DNA of 64,000 nucleotides from NCBI RefSeq assembly GCF_016650635.1, contig NZ_JAEKFI010000001.1:868001-932000 (forward strand), in the 5' to 3' direction. Positions 33,818 to 42,013 of the stretch are shown here, piece by piece (position 1 is the stretch's first letter; every line of letters begins with the position of its first letter). The notes beneath the pieces were generated by a model. It did no database searches, was not told the origin of the DNA, and saw only the letters and a list, made by a program, of their open reading frames with translations. This DNA is from Pseudomonas sp. TH43 (GTDB lineage: Bacteria; Pseudomonadota; Gammaproteobacteria; Pseudomonadales; Pseudomonadaceae). The translations under genes and the position numbers were made by a program.

Positions 33818-34879
33818 TTGAAAATTGCTCTCGGTGTCCTGCTGTTAACCTGCCTGGCGAGCCACGCTCTTGCTGACGTCAACGCGGTCGGCATTCAATC
33901 CCTGAAACTCGCGGACACGCAAAATCAGCGGCCGCTGGACTTGATCGTCTGGTACCCCACGGCCGCCAAAACCCCGGCTCAGATGATCGCCGATGACGTG
34001 GTGTTTGTCGGTGCAGCGGCCGTGCGCGACGCGCCGCCGGTGGCGGGTGAGCATCCCCTGGTGGTGCTCTCCCACGGTTACCGAGGCAATTGGGGTAATC
34101 AGATCTGGCTGGCAAATGCATTGGCCGAAAAGGGTTACATCGTTGCCGCGGTCAACCACCCAGGCACCACAACCCATGACCGCAGCCCGCAAGCAGCCGC
34201 GCAGCTATGGCAGCGCCCTGTTGATGTGGGCCGGGCCATTGAGGCCGTCACCTCGCAACCTGCAAAATTTGGTGCGGTCGCGCAGCGCCAGATCGCCGTG
34301 GTGGGCCACTCACTCGGCGGCTGGACTGCCCTGGAGATCGCCGGCGCGCGCTTCGACCCGGATCTTTTTGACCGTGACTGCGAAACTCACCCGCAACTGA
34401 GCAGTTGCACCAACTATCGAAAGATCAACCCTGCGAGCACACCGGCATTGAAGGCGCATCTGGCCAGCGACTTGCGCGATAAGCGCGTCACCGCTGTGGT
34501 GTCATTGGACTTGGGATTGTCACGCGGGATGACCGACGAGAGCCTGGCAACACTGCCGGTGCCAGTACTGGTAATCGCTGCCGGCGCACCGTCGATGGAT
34601 CTGCCTGCGCAATTGGAGTCCGCCAACCTGGCCCAACGCTTGCCCTCGGCCTCGAGCCGTTACGTCGAGATCACTGACGCCAGCCACTTCAGCTTTTTGC
34701 AGAGATGCAAAACGGGAGCAGTAGACCTGCTCGAAGAAGACGTTCCCGGCGACGGAATCATTTGCGCAGATGGCGTCGCGGCGCGTCCACGGGAGGTGAT
34801 CCAGCAGCAGGCGACATCGCTGATCAGCGAGTTTCTGCAGCAGTCGTGGCGACAGCAAGACGGTTTGGTAAACCGTTAA
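33818..34879 (+). CDS. Periplasmic alpha/beta hydrolase (dienelactone hydrolase/PAF-acetylhydrolase-like)
   Basis: 353 aa from TTG 33818, which has AAGGAAGAT upstream and begins a signal peptide (LKIALGVLLLTCLASHALA). The mature protein shows the PAF-acetylhydrolase-like region LIVWYPTAAKTPAQ, the oxyanion segment VLSHGYRGN, the nucleophile elbow GHSLGGWT (Ser) and the acid/His region DASHFSFLQRC. It should hydrolyse an ester or lactone in the periplasm. A longer in-frame start at 33713 lacks a signal peptide and a ribosome binding site. Confidence 0.78.
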   Translation: MKIALGVLLLTCLASHALADVNAVGIQSLKLADTQNQRPLDLIVWYPTAAKTPAQMIADDVVFVGAAAVRDAPPVAGEHPLVVLSHGYRGNWGNQIWLANALAEKGYIVAAVNHPGTTTHDRSPQAAAQLWQRPVDVGRAIEAVTSQPAKFGAVAQRQIAVVGHSLGGWTALEIAGARFDPDLFDRDCETHPQLSSCTNYRKINPASTPALKAHLASDLRDKRVTAVVSLDLGLSRGMTDESLATLPVPVLVIAAGAPSMDLPAQLESANLAQRLPSASSRYVEITDASHFSFLQRCKTGAVDLLEEDVPGDGIICADGVAARPREVIQQQATSLISEFLQQSWRQQDGLVNR

Positions 34880-35025
34880 GAGAACGGCAGAAGAAGCCGT
34901 TTATCAAGCGCTTATGTGGGTGAGTGTGTGGGGATGGGCGAAGCAATGCCATTGAAGTGCCATCACCTAAATAGTATGTTACTCAAAATCCATCCCCCCG
35001 CTTTACCCCCCACAAGGAAGACTTC

Positions 35026-35247
35026 ATGTCGCTCAAAGGGAAGATAATCTCTGGTTATCTCGTCATCGGCCTGATCTACGCGCTCTATTCCTGGCTGTTC
35101 AGCGCCTACTACTCCCACGCAGGCTTTTTCTACAACCTCGGCCGGGGCCTGATGTGGCCAGCGGCGATGTTTCCAGCCTTCGGCGCATTTATCGGCGGCA
35201 TCTTGCTGGTCATCATCGCGTGCGCATTTGCTCTGAATCGCCGCTAA
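35026..35247 (+). CDS. Small membrane hypothetical protein (73 aa)
   Basis: Two hydrophobic segments (IISGYLVIGLIYALYSWLF and PAFGAFIGGILLVIIACAFAL) give a short bitopic or hairpin inner-membrane protein. An AAGGAAG purine run precedes the ATG. Function unknown. The lipoprotein gene follows 37 bp later on the same strand, so they may be co-transcribed. Confidence 0.65.
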   Translation: MSLKGKIISGYLVIGLIYALYSWLFSAYYSHAGFFYNLGRGLMWPAAMFPAFGAFIGGILLVIIACAFALNRR

Positions 35248-35284
35248 GCCTCTGCACATCCAAATCATTCAAGGACAAATGCTC

Positions 35285-35758
35285 ATGAGCATGAAAAAGC
35301 TAACGCTCGCTGTATTGTTGGCAGCGGCACTGGCAGGTTGCGGCGGCAGCAAGGACAAAGCGCAAGAGTTGGTTGAGGCCAGTGGTTTGACCAAGCAATA
35401 CGGCAACATCGTCGAGATCGCAGCCAGGGGCTACGCGACCCGCTACCCAATGCTGGAACACGAGCAGATTCGCAACGTCGTGCGCGAAAACCTCGATGCT
35501 GATGACTTGAAAGACATGGTCGTCGAGATCTACGCCGACCACTTCGACAACGATGAACTCGACCTGATGATTCGCGCCAATCAGCATCCTGATCAGGCCA
35601 TGGCGATGATCATCACCTCCAAGAGCGGTCGCGATCTGGCGCAAAAGATCATGACGATCCAGACGACCATTGCCAAAGACATGCAAGAAGCGTTGACCGA
35701 CAGCGACGAAGCGATCATCGATGCACTGGATGATCTGAAGGACGAAGCGCAGGGCTGA
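35285..35758 (+). CDS. Putative DUF2059-like lipoprotein
   Basis: 157 aa. It starts with MSMKKLTLAVLLAAALAGCGG, a clear lipobox (LAGC) for acylation. The mature part is acidic and helical (RNVVRENLDADDLKDMVVEIYADHF), reminiscent of DUF2059 proteins, which are periplasmic and of unknown role. I chose ATG 35285 (9 nt after AAGGA); 35279 and 35291 are alternatives. A strong hairpin follows the stop. Confidence 0.65.
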   Translation: MSMKKLTLAVLLAAALAGCGGSKDKAQELVEASGLTKQYGNIVEIAARGYATRYPMLEHEQIRNVVRENLDADDLKDMVVEIYADHFDNDELDLMIRANQHPDQAMAMIITSKSGRDLAQKIMTIQTTIAKDMQEALTDSDEAIIDALDDLKDEAQG

Positions 35759-35776
35759 AACCCAGTAGCTCGCGCG

Positions 35777-35812
35777 GGCGGATTCCGTCTGTTATGACAG
35801 ACGGTATCCGCC
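35777..35812. terminator. Long hairpin between convergent genes
   Basis: GGCGGAT and CCGTCTGT pair with ACAGACGG and ATCCGCC across a TATG loop, with one internal T-T mismatch: a 15-bp stem. There is no T-tract on either side, so it may be a rho-assisted terminator or a transcript-end stabiliser for the convergent genes ending at 35758 and 35829. Confidence 0.5.
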
Positions 35813-35828
35813 CCACTAACACCTGATC

Positions 35829-36314
35829 TCAGGATGCCGTTTGCGGATAGCTGCAGCCTACATACAGATCGACATCTTTGTCTTCGGTAGAAAGCACACG
35901 CAGCGTTGCGCCATTGTCGAGGCTGCGCTGATAGTCGAAGTAACCGCCGTTATCCAGAACTTTTTTCAGTTTCAGCGTGCTGGCGAGCTTCTCTGCGTCT
36001 GCCGCCGGGCTGCTGCTTTTGGTCTGGAGGAAGAAGCCGAAGCGGTCAATCATCACCGCCGTGGACGAAGACACACCGTTGACTGACAGCGCGGGCGTGA
36101 CCTGCCAGGCACCGCCGCCCCACGGGGTGTGCGCGGCATCTTTGGCCAACGTCAGCTGCTTGGCATCCACCAGCGCATTGAACTCGCCGACCTGCTGCGC
36201 ATTGCCTTTGCACTCGGCCAACGCCTGGAACATTTCGCCGTGACTCGGCGCCGCCGCAGCGGAAAAACTGAACAGACACCCAGCGAGAGTGAAAAGACCC
36301 AAAGCGACTTTCAT
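35829..36314 (-). CDS. Secreted hypothetical protein (161 aa)
   Basis: Signal peptide MKVALGLFTLAGCLFSFSAAAA, then an acidic soluble domain with two cysteines (AECKGN and VGCSYPQ) likely disulfide-bonded. The pattern SVNGVSSSTAVMIDRFGFFLQTKSS indicates a beta-rich periplasmic domain. I do not recognise the family. It is monocistronic and convergent with the lipoprotein gene. Confidence 0.65.
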   Translation of the reverse strand: MKVALGLFTLAGCLFSFSAAAAPSHGEMFQALAECKGNAQQVGEFNALVDAKQLTLAKDAAHTPWGGGAWQVTPALSVNGVSSSTAVMIDRFGFFLQTKSSSPAADAEKLASTLKLKKVLDNGGYFDYQRSLDNGATLRVLSTEDKDVDLYVGCSYPQTAS

Positions 36315-36480
36315 GACGACTTCCTTGTTGAGTTGAACCCGATGTAAAGATCACCGGAGTTCCATGGCTAATATCCCGTATTGCGCGACTTGCCCAATAG
36401 CACACGACCGCGCAACGGGCAAAAGTTTGCCATGTTACAAACCACTAAGCGATCAGGGAATCCCTTAAACCGCGCCCATT

Positions 36481-36521
36481 AAAAAGCGCACGCAAGTCCT
36501 GAGACTGCACGTGCGCTTTTT
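36481..36521 (-). terminator. Terminator downstream of the cupredoxin gene, probably bidirectional
   Basis: Twelve-base arms AAAAAGCGCACG and CGTGCGCTTTTT pair around a 17-nt loop, with T-runs at both ends. On the minus strand it follows the cupredoxin stop (36636) and precedes TTTTTAATGG. The rest of the 36315-36635 interval holds no gene. Confidence 0.65.
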
Positions 36522-36635
36522 TAAAGCTTTGTGTTTAGTGCAAAGTAATCAACGCAAAACCACACCCATCCCATTAGGCAGCTCAGCGAAAGCGTGGCAA
36601 AAAGATGCGCTTCATCTGACCACCCTTTGCGCACG

Positions 36636-36944
36636 CTACTGCGTCACCACAATCTTGCCGATCATCTGCGGATGCAGCGCACAGAAATACTCAAACTCCC
36701 CCGGTGTATCGAACACCCAGGCAAAACTGTCATCGGTATCCAGCGCGCCCGAGCGAAACACCTTGTGGGTTTCCGCCACGGTGTGCGGAATCTGGTCGTC
36801 ATTCACCCATGTCACCTTGGTGCCCACGGCCACGGTCAGATCCTTGGGGCCAAACATGAATTCCTTGATGTCGATCTTCACGTCCTGCGCCCATGCCGGT
36901 GTCGACAACATCAGGCACAGCAGCGCTAACAGTCGCGTTTTCAT
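36636..36944 (-). CDS. Periplasmic cupredoxin (plastocyanin/amicyanin-like)
   Basis: 102 aa. Signal peptide (MKTRLLALLCLMLSTPAWA), then a single cupredoxin domain with the type-1 copper ligands His54 (IPHTV), Cys88, His91 and Met94 (FCALHPQM). It should carry one electron in the periplasm. The stop of the phosphoesterase gene lies 15 bp upstream, so the two are one operon under the ECF-type promoter at 37974-38002. The electron partner is unknown. Confidence 0.9.
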   Translation of the reverse strand: MKTRLLALLCLMLSTPAWAQDVKIDIKEFMFGPKDLTVAVGTKVTWVNDDQIPHTVAETHKVFRSGALDTDDSFAWVFDTPGEFEYFCALHPQMIGKIVVTQ

Positions 36945-36959
36945 ACCACCGCCCTCCCC

Positions 36960-37928
36960 TTAAACCAATGTCGAATCGATCAGCGCCAACGGATGATCGC
37001 CCTGTGTCGCGCGCACATCGGTGAGCCCCAGATAATTGCGCAACTGATCCGCCGCGACGGTCATCGGCCCTGGTGACGGCGCCGCGCCGGGTGCTGGTTG
37101 CGGGTAGGCCGTGCCACGGGCGGTGTGGAAGGTGATGTTGCCTTCGACTTTCTGAATTACCTGATGAATGTGCCCGTTCAGCACCGTCACCGAACCGTAC
37201 TTGCGCAGCATCGCGATCGCCTGATCGCCATCCTCGGTGCCCCAGCCCCACGGCTGATAAATCGTCCACAGCGGAATGTGCGTGAACACGACGATGGGCG
37301 TACTGCTCGACACCGCGCGCAAGTCATCGGCCAGCCAGGCGAGTTGATCGGCGCCCAGATTGGCTTCACGCCCGGCCTGAAAATTGAAGACGTTCACCAA
37401 CGCAATGAAATGCACGCCGTGGTCGTCGAAGCTGTACCAGCCATTGCCTTTGGTGCCCTTGCCGTAGCGCTCCAGATACAGCGCGCCGCCACCCGCATCG
37501 AGGGTGTCGTGCTCGCCCGGCACGTAATGCACGGTGGCCGGCAGGCCCTTGAGCAACTGCGCCGCAGTGTCGAACTCCTCGGCTTTCGACAGGTGGGTGA
37601 TGTCGCCGGTATGCAGGATCAGCGACGGTCGTTTCGGCAGCGCGATGACCTTGTCGATCGCCACTTGCAGCGTCTTCACCGGTTCCGGATTGGCCTCCTT
37701 GTTGAAGCCGATGTGCGAGTCGCTGATCTGCACGAAGTGAAAGGTGCTGGCCAGCGCTTTGGGATCGCTGACATTACCCGCCTCGTCCAGCGCAAAAGCT
37801 TTCGGAATGCCGCCGTGCAGGGCCCAGATCACTCCAGCTCCGGCCCACGCCGAGCACTTGAGCAGCGTGCGCCGGTCAGGGTTGAGCAAACCGTCGGTGC
37901 GACGTTGAGGTTTTGTGTGCATGTCCAT
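36960..37928 (-). CDS. Tat-exported metallophosphoesterase
   Basis: 322 aa. The N-terminus has a twin-arginine signal (NPDRRTLLKCSAWAGAG), so export is through Tat, already folded with metal. The calcineurin-like motifs are DSHIG (Asp70, His72), GDITH, GEHD, TH and NGHIH, sufficient for a two-metal phosphodiesterase. Substrate unknown (cyclic nucleotides and phospholipids are options). It is the first gene of the operon with the cupredoxin gene and lies opposite the ECF sigma gene. Confidence 0.9.
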   Translation of the reverse strand: MDMHTKPQRRTDGLLNPDRRTLLKCSAWAGAGVIWALHGGIPKAFALDEAGNVSDPKALASTFHFVQISDSHIGFNKEANPEPVKTLQVAIDKVIALPKRPSLILHTGDITHLSKAEEFDTAAQLLKGLPATVHYVPGEHDTLDAGGGALYLERYGKGTKGNGWYSFDDHGVHFIALVNVFNFQAGREANLGADQLAWLADDLRAVSSSTPIVVFTHIPLWTIYQPWGWGTEDGDQAIAMLRKYGSVTVLNGHIHQVIQKVEGNITFHTARGTAYPQPAPGAAPSPGPMTVAADQLRNYLGLTDVRATQGDHPLALIDSTLV

Positions 37929-37973
37929 CGGTATGTCCTCGCGGGCGGACTACAGTGATGTAGCTGACACGAG

Positions 37974-38002
37974 GTAAACCTTGCGGGCTGCGAGTTTATT
38001 CC
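37974..38002 (-). promoter_or_regulatory. ECF-type promoter for the phosphoesterase-cupredoxin operon
   Basis: On the minus strand GGAATAAAC (38002-37994), then 14 bp, then GTTTAC (37979-37974), about 46 nt before the phosphoesterase start. The same layout occurs on the plus strand at 38028-38056 before the sigma gene, so a single ECF factor plausibly uses both. Confidence 0.6.
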
Positions 38003-38027
38003 GCGTCGAAAAATAAATACTTTCGCG

Positions 38028-38056
38028 GGAATAAACGCCCACGCAGCACGGTTATA
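38028..38056 (+). promoter_or_regulatory. ECF-type promoter for the sigma/anti-sigma operon
   Basis: GGAATAAAC (38028-38036), 14 bp, then GTTATA (38051-38056), 25 nt before the sigma factor start. Together with the mirror element at 37974-38002 it forms an inverted pair separated by an AT-rich 25-bp centre. Autoregulation is the simplest reading. Confidence 0.6.
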
Positions 38057-38081
38057 GAGGTGTGACGGTGCGGAACCGACC

Positions 38082-38594
38082 ATGAAGCGATTTGAGGAAC
38101 TGATAGCGCCCCATCTGGACGCCGCTTACAACCTCGCGCGCTGGCTCACCGGCAACGACAGCGCCGCGCGCGACGTCGTGCAGGAAAGCGCCCTGCGCGC
38201 CTTCCGGTTTTTGCAGCGTTTCGCCGATGGCAACGCCAAAGCGTGGTTCCTGACCATCGTGCGCAACGAAAGCTACACCTGGCTCAAAGCCTCGGCCGGG
38301 CGCCATTGGGTGGCTATCGATGACGACATCGGCGAGCACGAAGGCGCGCTCAGCCACAGCCAGACCCCGGAATTGCTCGCCATTCACACGGAAAACGCTG
38401 CATTGCTCCAGCAAGCCCTGAGCGCTCTGCCGCCAGCGTATCGCGAGGTGATCGTGCTCAAAGAACTCGAAGACCTGCCCTACAAAGACATCGCCCTGGT
38501 GGTCGACATCCCCATCGGCACCGTCATGTCGCGACTGGCCCGGGCACGCGCGATGCTCAAAGTTGAATTACTGAAGTTGCACGATCATGAATGA
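38082..38594 (+). CDS. ECF RNA polymerase sigma factor
   Basis: 170 aa with region 2 (about 10-75; LAGWLT-like DAAYNLARWLTGNDSAARDVVQ) and region 4 (about 110-165; LPPAYREVIVLKELEDLPYKDIALVVDIPIGTVMSRLARARAML), the standard ECF layout without regions 1 and 3. It directs polymerase to stress-responsive promoters. The anti-sigma gene overlaps its last 8 nt. It lies opposite the phosphoesterase operon with the shared promoter pair. Confidence 0.93.
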   Translation: MKRFEELIAPHLDAAYNLARWLTGNDSAARDVVQESALRAFRFLQRFADGNAKAWFLTIVRNESYTWLKASAGRHWVAIDDDIGEHEGALSHSQTPELLAIHTENAALLQQALSALPPAYREVIVLKELEDLPYKDIALVVDIPIGTVMSRLARARAMLKVELLKLHDHE

Positions 38595-39330
38595 ACTTGA
38601 TTGCCCGGTGTGCCGGGAACGGTTGCAGGTCTATGCGGACCAGGAGCTTGAGCCTGCGTCGGCTGCGGATGTGGCTGCGCATTTGGTTGCGTGTATTGAA
38701 TGCTCACGGGTATATGAAGAATTGAAAGCGCTGAAGGTCAGCGTGAAGCGCCATGCCGCGTATTACCCGGCGCCGGCATCGTTGGCCGCCAATCTCTTTG
38801 CGCCTGAAACACCTGCGATTGGCTTTATGGAACGCTGGCGCAAGTGGTTCGCCCCAGCGTTCTCCGCGACGGCGTTAGCGCTAGCGGTGATGCTTTACAT
38901 CGCCACGCCGGGCAGCGAACAACCGTTGATGGACGAAGCTGTTTCCAGCCACGTGCGCTCGCTGATGGGCGAACACCTCAACGACGTCGTCTCGTCTGAT
39001 CGCCACACCGTCAAACCATGGTTCACCGGCAAACTCGATTTCTCGCCGCCGGTGTTCGACTACACCGCGCAAGGCTTCCCGCTGCTCGGAGGACGTCTCG
39101 ATTACCTGCAGCACCAAACCGCCGCTGCCCTCAGCTACGGCCACGCCAAACACATCATCAACGTGTTCATACTGCCCACCCCCGACGCCGACAAACCGCA
39201 GCAAGCCCAGTCAATCCGAGGCTTCAACGTCGTCTCATGGCAAACCAACCACATGCGCTACGTCCTCGTCTCCGACGTAGAAAAAGGCGAACTGCAAACC
39301 CTCAGCCACCTCCTGCAAAACGCCCCTTAA
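38587..39330 (+). CDS. Anti-sigma factor (zinc-finger type) with periplasmic C-domain
   Basis: 247 aa. The N-terminus has a zf-HC2-like pattern (CPVCRERLQVYADQE...AAHLVACIECSRVYEEL) with His/Cys ligands, a single membrane helix at about 95-115 (FSATALALAVMLYIA) and a periplasmic C-terminal domain with aromatic-rich strands. It should bind the ECF sigma factor at the inner membrane and release it on an envelope signal. The 8-nt overlap with the sigma gene implies coupled translation. Confidence 0.88.
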   Translation: MNELDCPVCRERLQVYADQELEPASAADVAAHLVACIECSRVYEELKALKVSVKRHAAYYPAPASLAANLFAPETPAIGFMERWRKWFAPAFSATALALAVMLYIATPGSEQPLMDEAVSSHVRSLMGEHLNDVVSSDRHTVKPWFTGKLDFSPPVFDYTAQGFPLLGGRLDYLQHQTAAALSYGHAKHIINVFILPTPDADKPQQAQSIRGFNVVSWQTNHMRYVLVSDVEKGELQTLSHLLQNAP

Positions 39331-39342
39331 CCACCATCCCCC

Positions 39343-39426
39343 TGTAGGAGCTGCGGCACGCTGCGATCTTTTGATCTTGTTTTTACAATCCAAATCAAAA
39401 GATCGCAGCGTGCCGCAGCTCCTACG
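39343..39426. repeat. REP-type palindrome
   Basis: Arms TGTAGGAGCTGCGGCACGCT and AGCGTGCCGCAGCTCCTACG with a second pairing CTGCGATCTTTTGAT/ATCAAAAGATCGCAG; long hairpin with a 15-nt loop. The same family occurs at 45522-45622, 54071-54149 and, split by the IS, at 58723-60062. Confidence 0.85.
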
Positions 39427-39460
39427 GGGGGGCAGCCTGGGATGTTGGTGGTGCGAAACG

Positions 39461-39715
39461 TCAGACGCCGCCAGTAGCGATCCTCAACATCCGGGAAAAG
39501 TATGAAATCGCCAGATGAATTTCATCCTGAGTATCGCCATCCCAATCCTCAACCGTCGCCAACTCTGCCCGCAGCGCGTCAATTCGATCGCGTATTTCAG
39601 CCACCTCTTCGTCCCCACACTGGTGCGCAATCGCCGCCCATTTCTCATCCGAAATACGCTGCTGCACGGAAAGCCCCGTACTCGCTTGCGCGATCATTGC
39701 TGACAATTGGCTCAT
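39461..39715 (-). CDS. Hypothetical protein (84 aa)
   Basis: Start at 39715 (MSQLSAMIAQASTGLSVQQR), with GGAGGG upstream; a longer frame to 39802 lacks a better start. Helical, acidic, with no signal peptide (ISDEKWAAIAHQCGDEEVAEIRDRIDALRAEL). Unrecognised. Next on the same strand, 14 bp away, is another small hypothetical gene, so they may be co-expressed. Confidence 0.55.
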   Translation of the reverse strand: MSQLSAMIAQASTGLSVQQRISDEKWAAIAHQCGDEEVAEIRDRIDALRAELATVEDWDGDTQDEIHLAISYFSRMLRIATGGV

Positions 39716-39729
39716 CAAATATCCCTCCT

Positions 39730-40047
39730 CTATTCCTTGCAAACCGTCGGCCCGATGCTGCCGCCGGCAACAGAAATGATGTAACTGGCCGTGCTCACGC
39801 ACACCGCTTCATTCTCTGAACGGACGACCAATACCAGCGGGTTGATCGAAACACGATCGACGTCGACACGCAGTCCGGGGTTGGTGCGGAGTGTCAGGGT
39901 CAGCTCCGTCCAGTGGCGATCATCAGGGGTTTTGCTGTCACCGTCAGAATCGATATTGCAACCCGGGCCCCATAGGTGCTCGGCAACGAGGTAGTAAGCC
40001 GGTAGCGGCCCTTCGGGGCTGATTTCAATGAAGTAGTCCGTCGACAT
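39730..40047 (-). CDS. Hypothetical protein (105 aa)
   Basis: Soluble beta-rich protein (MSTDYFIEISPEGPLPAYYL...GPGCNIDSDGDSK) without a signal sequence. No motif I can name. It lies 14 bp upstream of the 84-aa gene. The interval from 40048 to 40211 shows no gene. Confidence 0.5.
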   Translation of the reverse strand: MSTDYFIEISPEGPLPAYYLVAEHLWGPGCNIDSDGDSKTPDDRHWTELTLTLRTNPGLRVDVDRVSINPLVLVVRSENEAVCVSTASYIISVAGGSIGPTVCKE

Positions 40048-40211
40048 CGTTGGGCTCGCGAAAATTCTGAATCTGAAGAAGCGTCATCACATCAAGGCTA
40101 CAACTGAACGCGCTTCTGCCTACAAATCTTGAGGAAGTGGCTGGCGTGCAGGCTTCTGCTTCAGCCTTATCTTCCTATTGCGCGTTTTGCTGTCTGAAAT
40201 CCGGTAAGCCT

Positions 40212-40577
40212 CTAATCAACAACCTCAACATAACTCGACTCCCCGCCCCCACTCGCGCCCGACAACCAGCCCCACACAAAGCTCAAAGTAGTCCGCCCCG
40301 CCTCATCCACACCGACAATGCCACGCGACCAGCCGGACAAAATCTCATCCTCAGTCGTCAGGCAATGAAACAGCAGCTCAATCGTGTCAGGCCCCGTCAC
40401 ACGTCCCACTTGGTGGCCCAGACGAATCCGGCCACCCTGATAAGTGCTCGAAATCCCCACGCCATCAATACGGTAGTGAAACACCGTCCCACTACCCGAC
40501 AGCCCCTGCGTGTTATCCGCTACCGCGAATCGACGGTCGTGCAAGCGCTCGCCAACTTGAGAAAAGAGGGTTTCCAT
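40212..40577 (-). CDS. Hypothetical beta-rich protein (121 aa)
   Basis: The sequence FHYRIDGVGISSTYQGGRIRLGHQVGRV is a short Pseudomonas family pattern, sometimes annotated N-acetylglutamate synthase without supporting motifs; I would not use that name. Repetitive strand pattern, one Cys, no signal peptide. It starts at 40577 and the MFS gene begins 88 bp further on the same strand. Confidence 0.5.
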   Translation of the reverse strand: METLFSQVGERLHDRRFAVADNTQGLSGSGTVFHYRIDGVGISSTYQGGRIRLGHQVGRVTGPDTIELLFHCLTTEDEILSGWSRGIVGVDEAGRTTLSFVWGWLSGASGGGESSYVEVVD

Positions 40578-40664
40578 AAATATCGCGTCCTTGGTCGAGA
40601 GGGCCTATTCCGGTGTGCGAGCATCCTACCCCATCGTTTCGCGGCAGCGACCATTTCGCCTGCG

Positions 40665-41882
40665 TCAGTGCCCCGCCACCGCAGGTCGCCCGGACCCGCG
40701 CGGCCCGGACTTGAAGCCATGCCCGCGCGCGCGCCAGGCAATTGCAAACCCTACGGCGACCAGCACCACCATGGCCCATGGAAACGAGGCGACACCCCAA
40801 CGGTCAAGCAACACGCCGCCGACCACGCCGCTGCCGGCGATCGCGCTGTTCCACGCCACCACATTCAACGACAACGCCACGTCTGCGCCGTCACCTGCCG
40901 CATCCGCCAACGCCGTTTGCAGCAACGTCGCCGCGCCGCCAAAACTCAATCCCCACACCGCCACACCGATGTAGATCACCTCCGGCAGACGGCCAAGAAA
41001 ACCCAGCGCCACACACACCAGCGCAAACGTCGCCAGGCTCGCCAACGTGGTTTTGCGCAACAGCGGCTCCACCAGTTTGGCCGTCAGCCAGATCCCCACC
41101 AGCGCCGCGATACCAAACACCAACAGCACCAGATCCACGCGATCCGCCAACCCCGCGGGCGCCACAAACGGTGCGATGTAGGTATAGAGAATGTTGTGCG
41201 CCAGCATCCAGCTGATCACCACCGCCAGCACCGGACGCACACCCGGCATGGCCAGAACGCTGCGCAGCGACAGGCGCTGATGCGCGGGTTGCGGTGGGTA
41301 GTCAGGCACTTTCACCAGCACCCAGACAATCAGAATCAAGGTCAGTGCAGACATGATCCCGAACGCGGTGCGCCAGCCCACAAGGCCACCCAGCCATGTG
41401 CCGAGGGGTACACCGAGCGACAGCGCAATCGGCGTACCGACCATGGCCAGCGCCAACGCCTTGCCCTGTTGATCGGGCTCGACCATGCGGCGGGCATAGC
41501 CGGCCAACAGGCTCCACGCGAGCCCTGCCGAGACACCGGCGAAGAAGCGCGCCACCAGCGTCACACCGTAGTGCGACGACAACGCCGTAATGGAATTGAA
41601 CAGCAGGAAACCGACGATGGTCAGCAACAACACATTGCGCCGGCGCCAGCCGCGAGTGGCGATAGTCAGAGGGATAACCGCCACCACTGAACCCAGCGCG
41701 TACGCGGTCACCATCTGCCCGGCCATCGACGGAGAAATCGCCAGACCTTCACTGATCAATGGCAACAAGCCGGCAGGCAGGGTTTCGGTGACGATGCAAA
41801 TGAAGCCCGTCATGGCCAGCGCGAGCAACGCGCCGATGGGCAGGCTTTTCGGCGCTGCCGATAAAGTGAGTGAGGGTGTCAC
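40665..41882 (-). CDS. MFS efflux transporter (DHA1-like)
   Basis: 405 aa with 12 membrane helices. It has the N-terminal VSEGLAISPSMAGQMVTAYALGSV pattern and the loop motif (RGWRRRNVLLLTIVGF) of sugar-efflux/DHA1 exporters. It is divergent from the TetR gene with 131 bp between, where TetR-type operators lie (41918-41984). Export of a drug or sugar analogue is inferred, with repression by the TetR protein. Confidence 0.85.
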   Translation of the reverse strand: MTPSLTLSAAPKSLPIGALLALAMTGFICIVTETLPAGLLPLISEGLAISPSMAGQMVTAYALGSVVAVIPLTIATRGWRRRNVLLLTIVGFLLFNSITALSSHYGVTLVARFFAGVSAGLAWSLLAGYARRMVEPDQQGKALALAMVGTPIALSLGVPLGTWLGGLVGWRTAFGIMSALTLILIVWVLVKVPDYPPQPAHQRLSLRSVLAMPGVRPVLAVVISWMLAHNILYTYIAPFVAPAGLADRVDLVLLVFGIAALVGIWLTAKLVEPLLRKTTLASLATFALVCVALGFLGRLPEVIYIGVAVWGLSFGGAATLLQTALADAAGDGADVALSLNVVAWNSAIAGSGVVGGVLLDRWGVASFPWAMVVLVAVGFAIAWRARGHGFKSGPRGSGRPAVAGH

Positions 41883-41917
41883 GGGGTACTCCTTGAGAAG
41901 AGAATTTCAGACTTAAA

Positions 41918-41984
41918 TACCGATCGATATAAAATACTGGCGGCAGTCGCCGGTCGTTGTCAACGACTTATGTATCGACTAGTA
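41918..41984. promoter_or_regulatory. Candidate TetR operator pair between MFS and TetR genes
   Basis: Two similar near-palindromic boxes: TACCGATCGATA (41918-41929) and TATCGACTAGTA (41973-41984), both in the divergent promoter interval. The first is a 12-bp palindrome with one mismatched pair. Binding by the adjacent regulator is inferred. Confidence 0.4.
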
Positions 41985-42013
41985 TCCAAATCACTTTCCG
42001 AGGAGTGTTTGAT

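Noticed and set aside
40137..41690. 517-codon plus-strand frame across the MFS transporter
   Set aside because: Arg/His/Gln-rich with no motif; antisense shadow of an MFS gene that has clear membrane helices.
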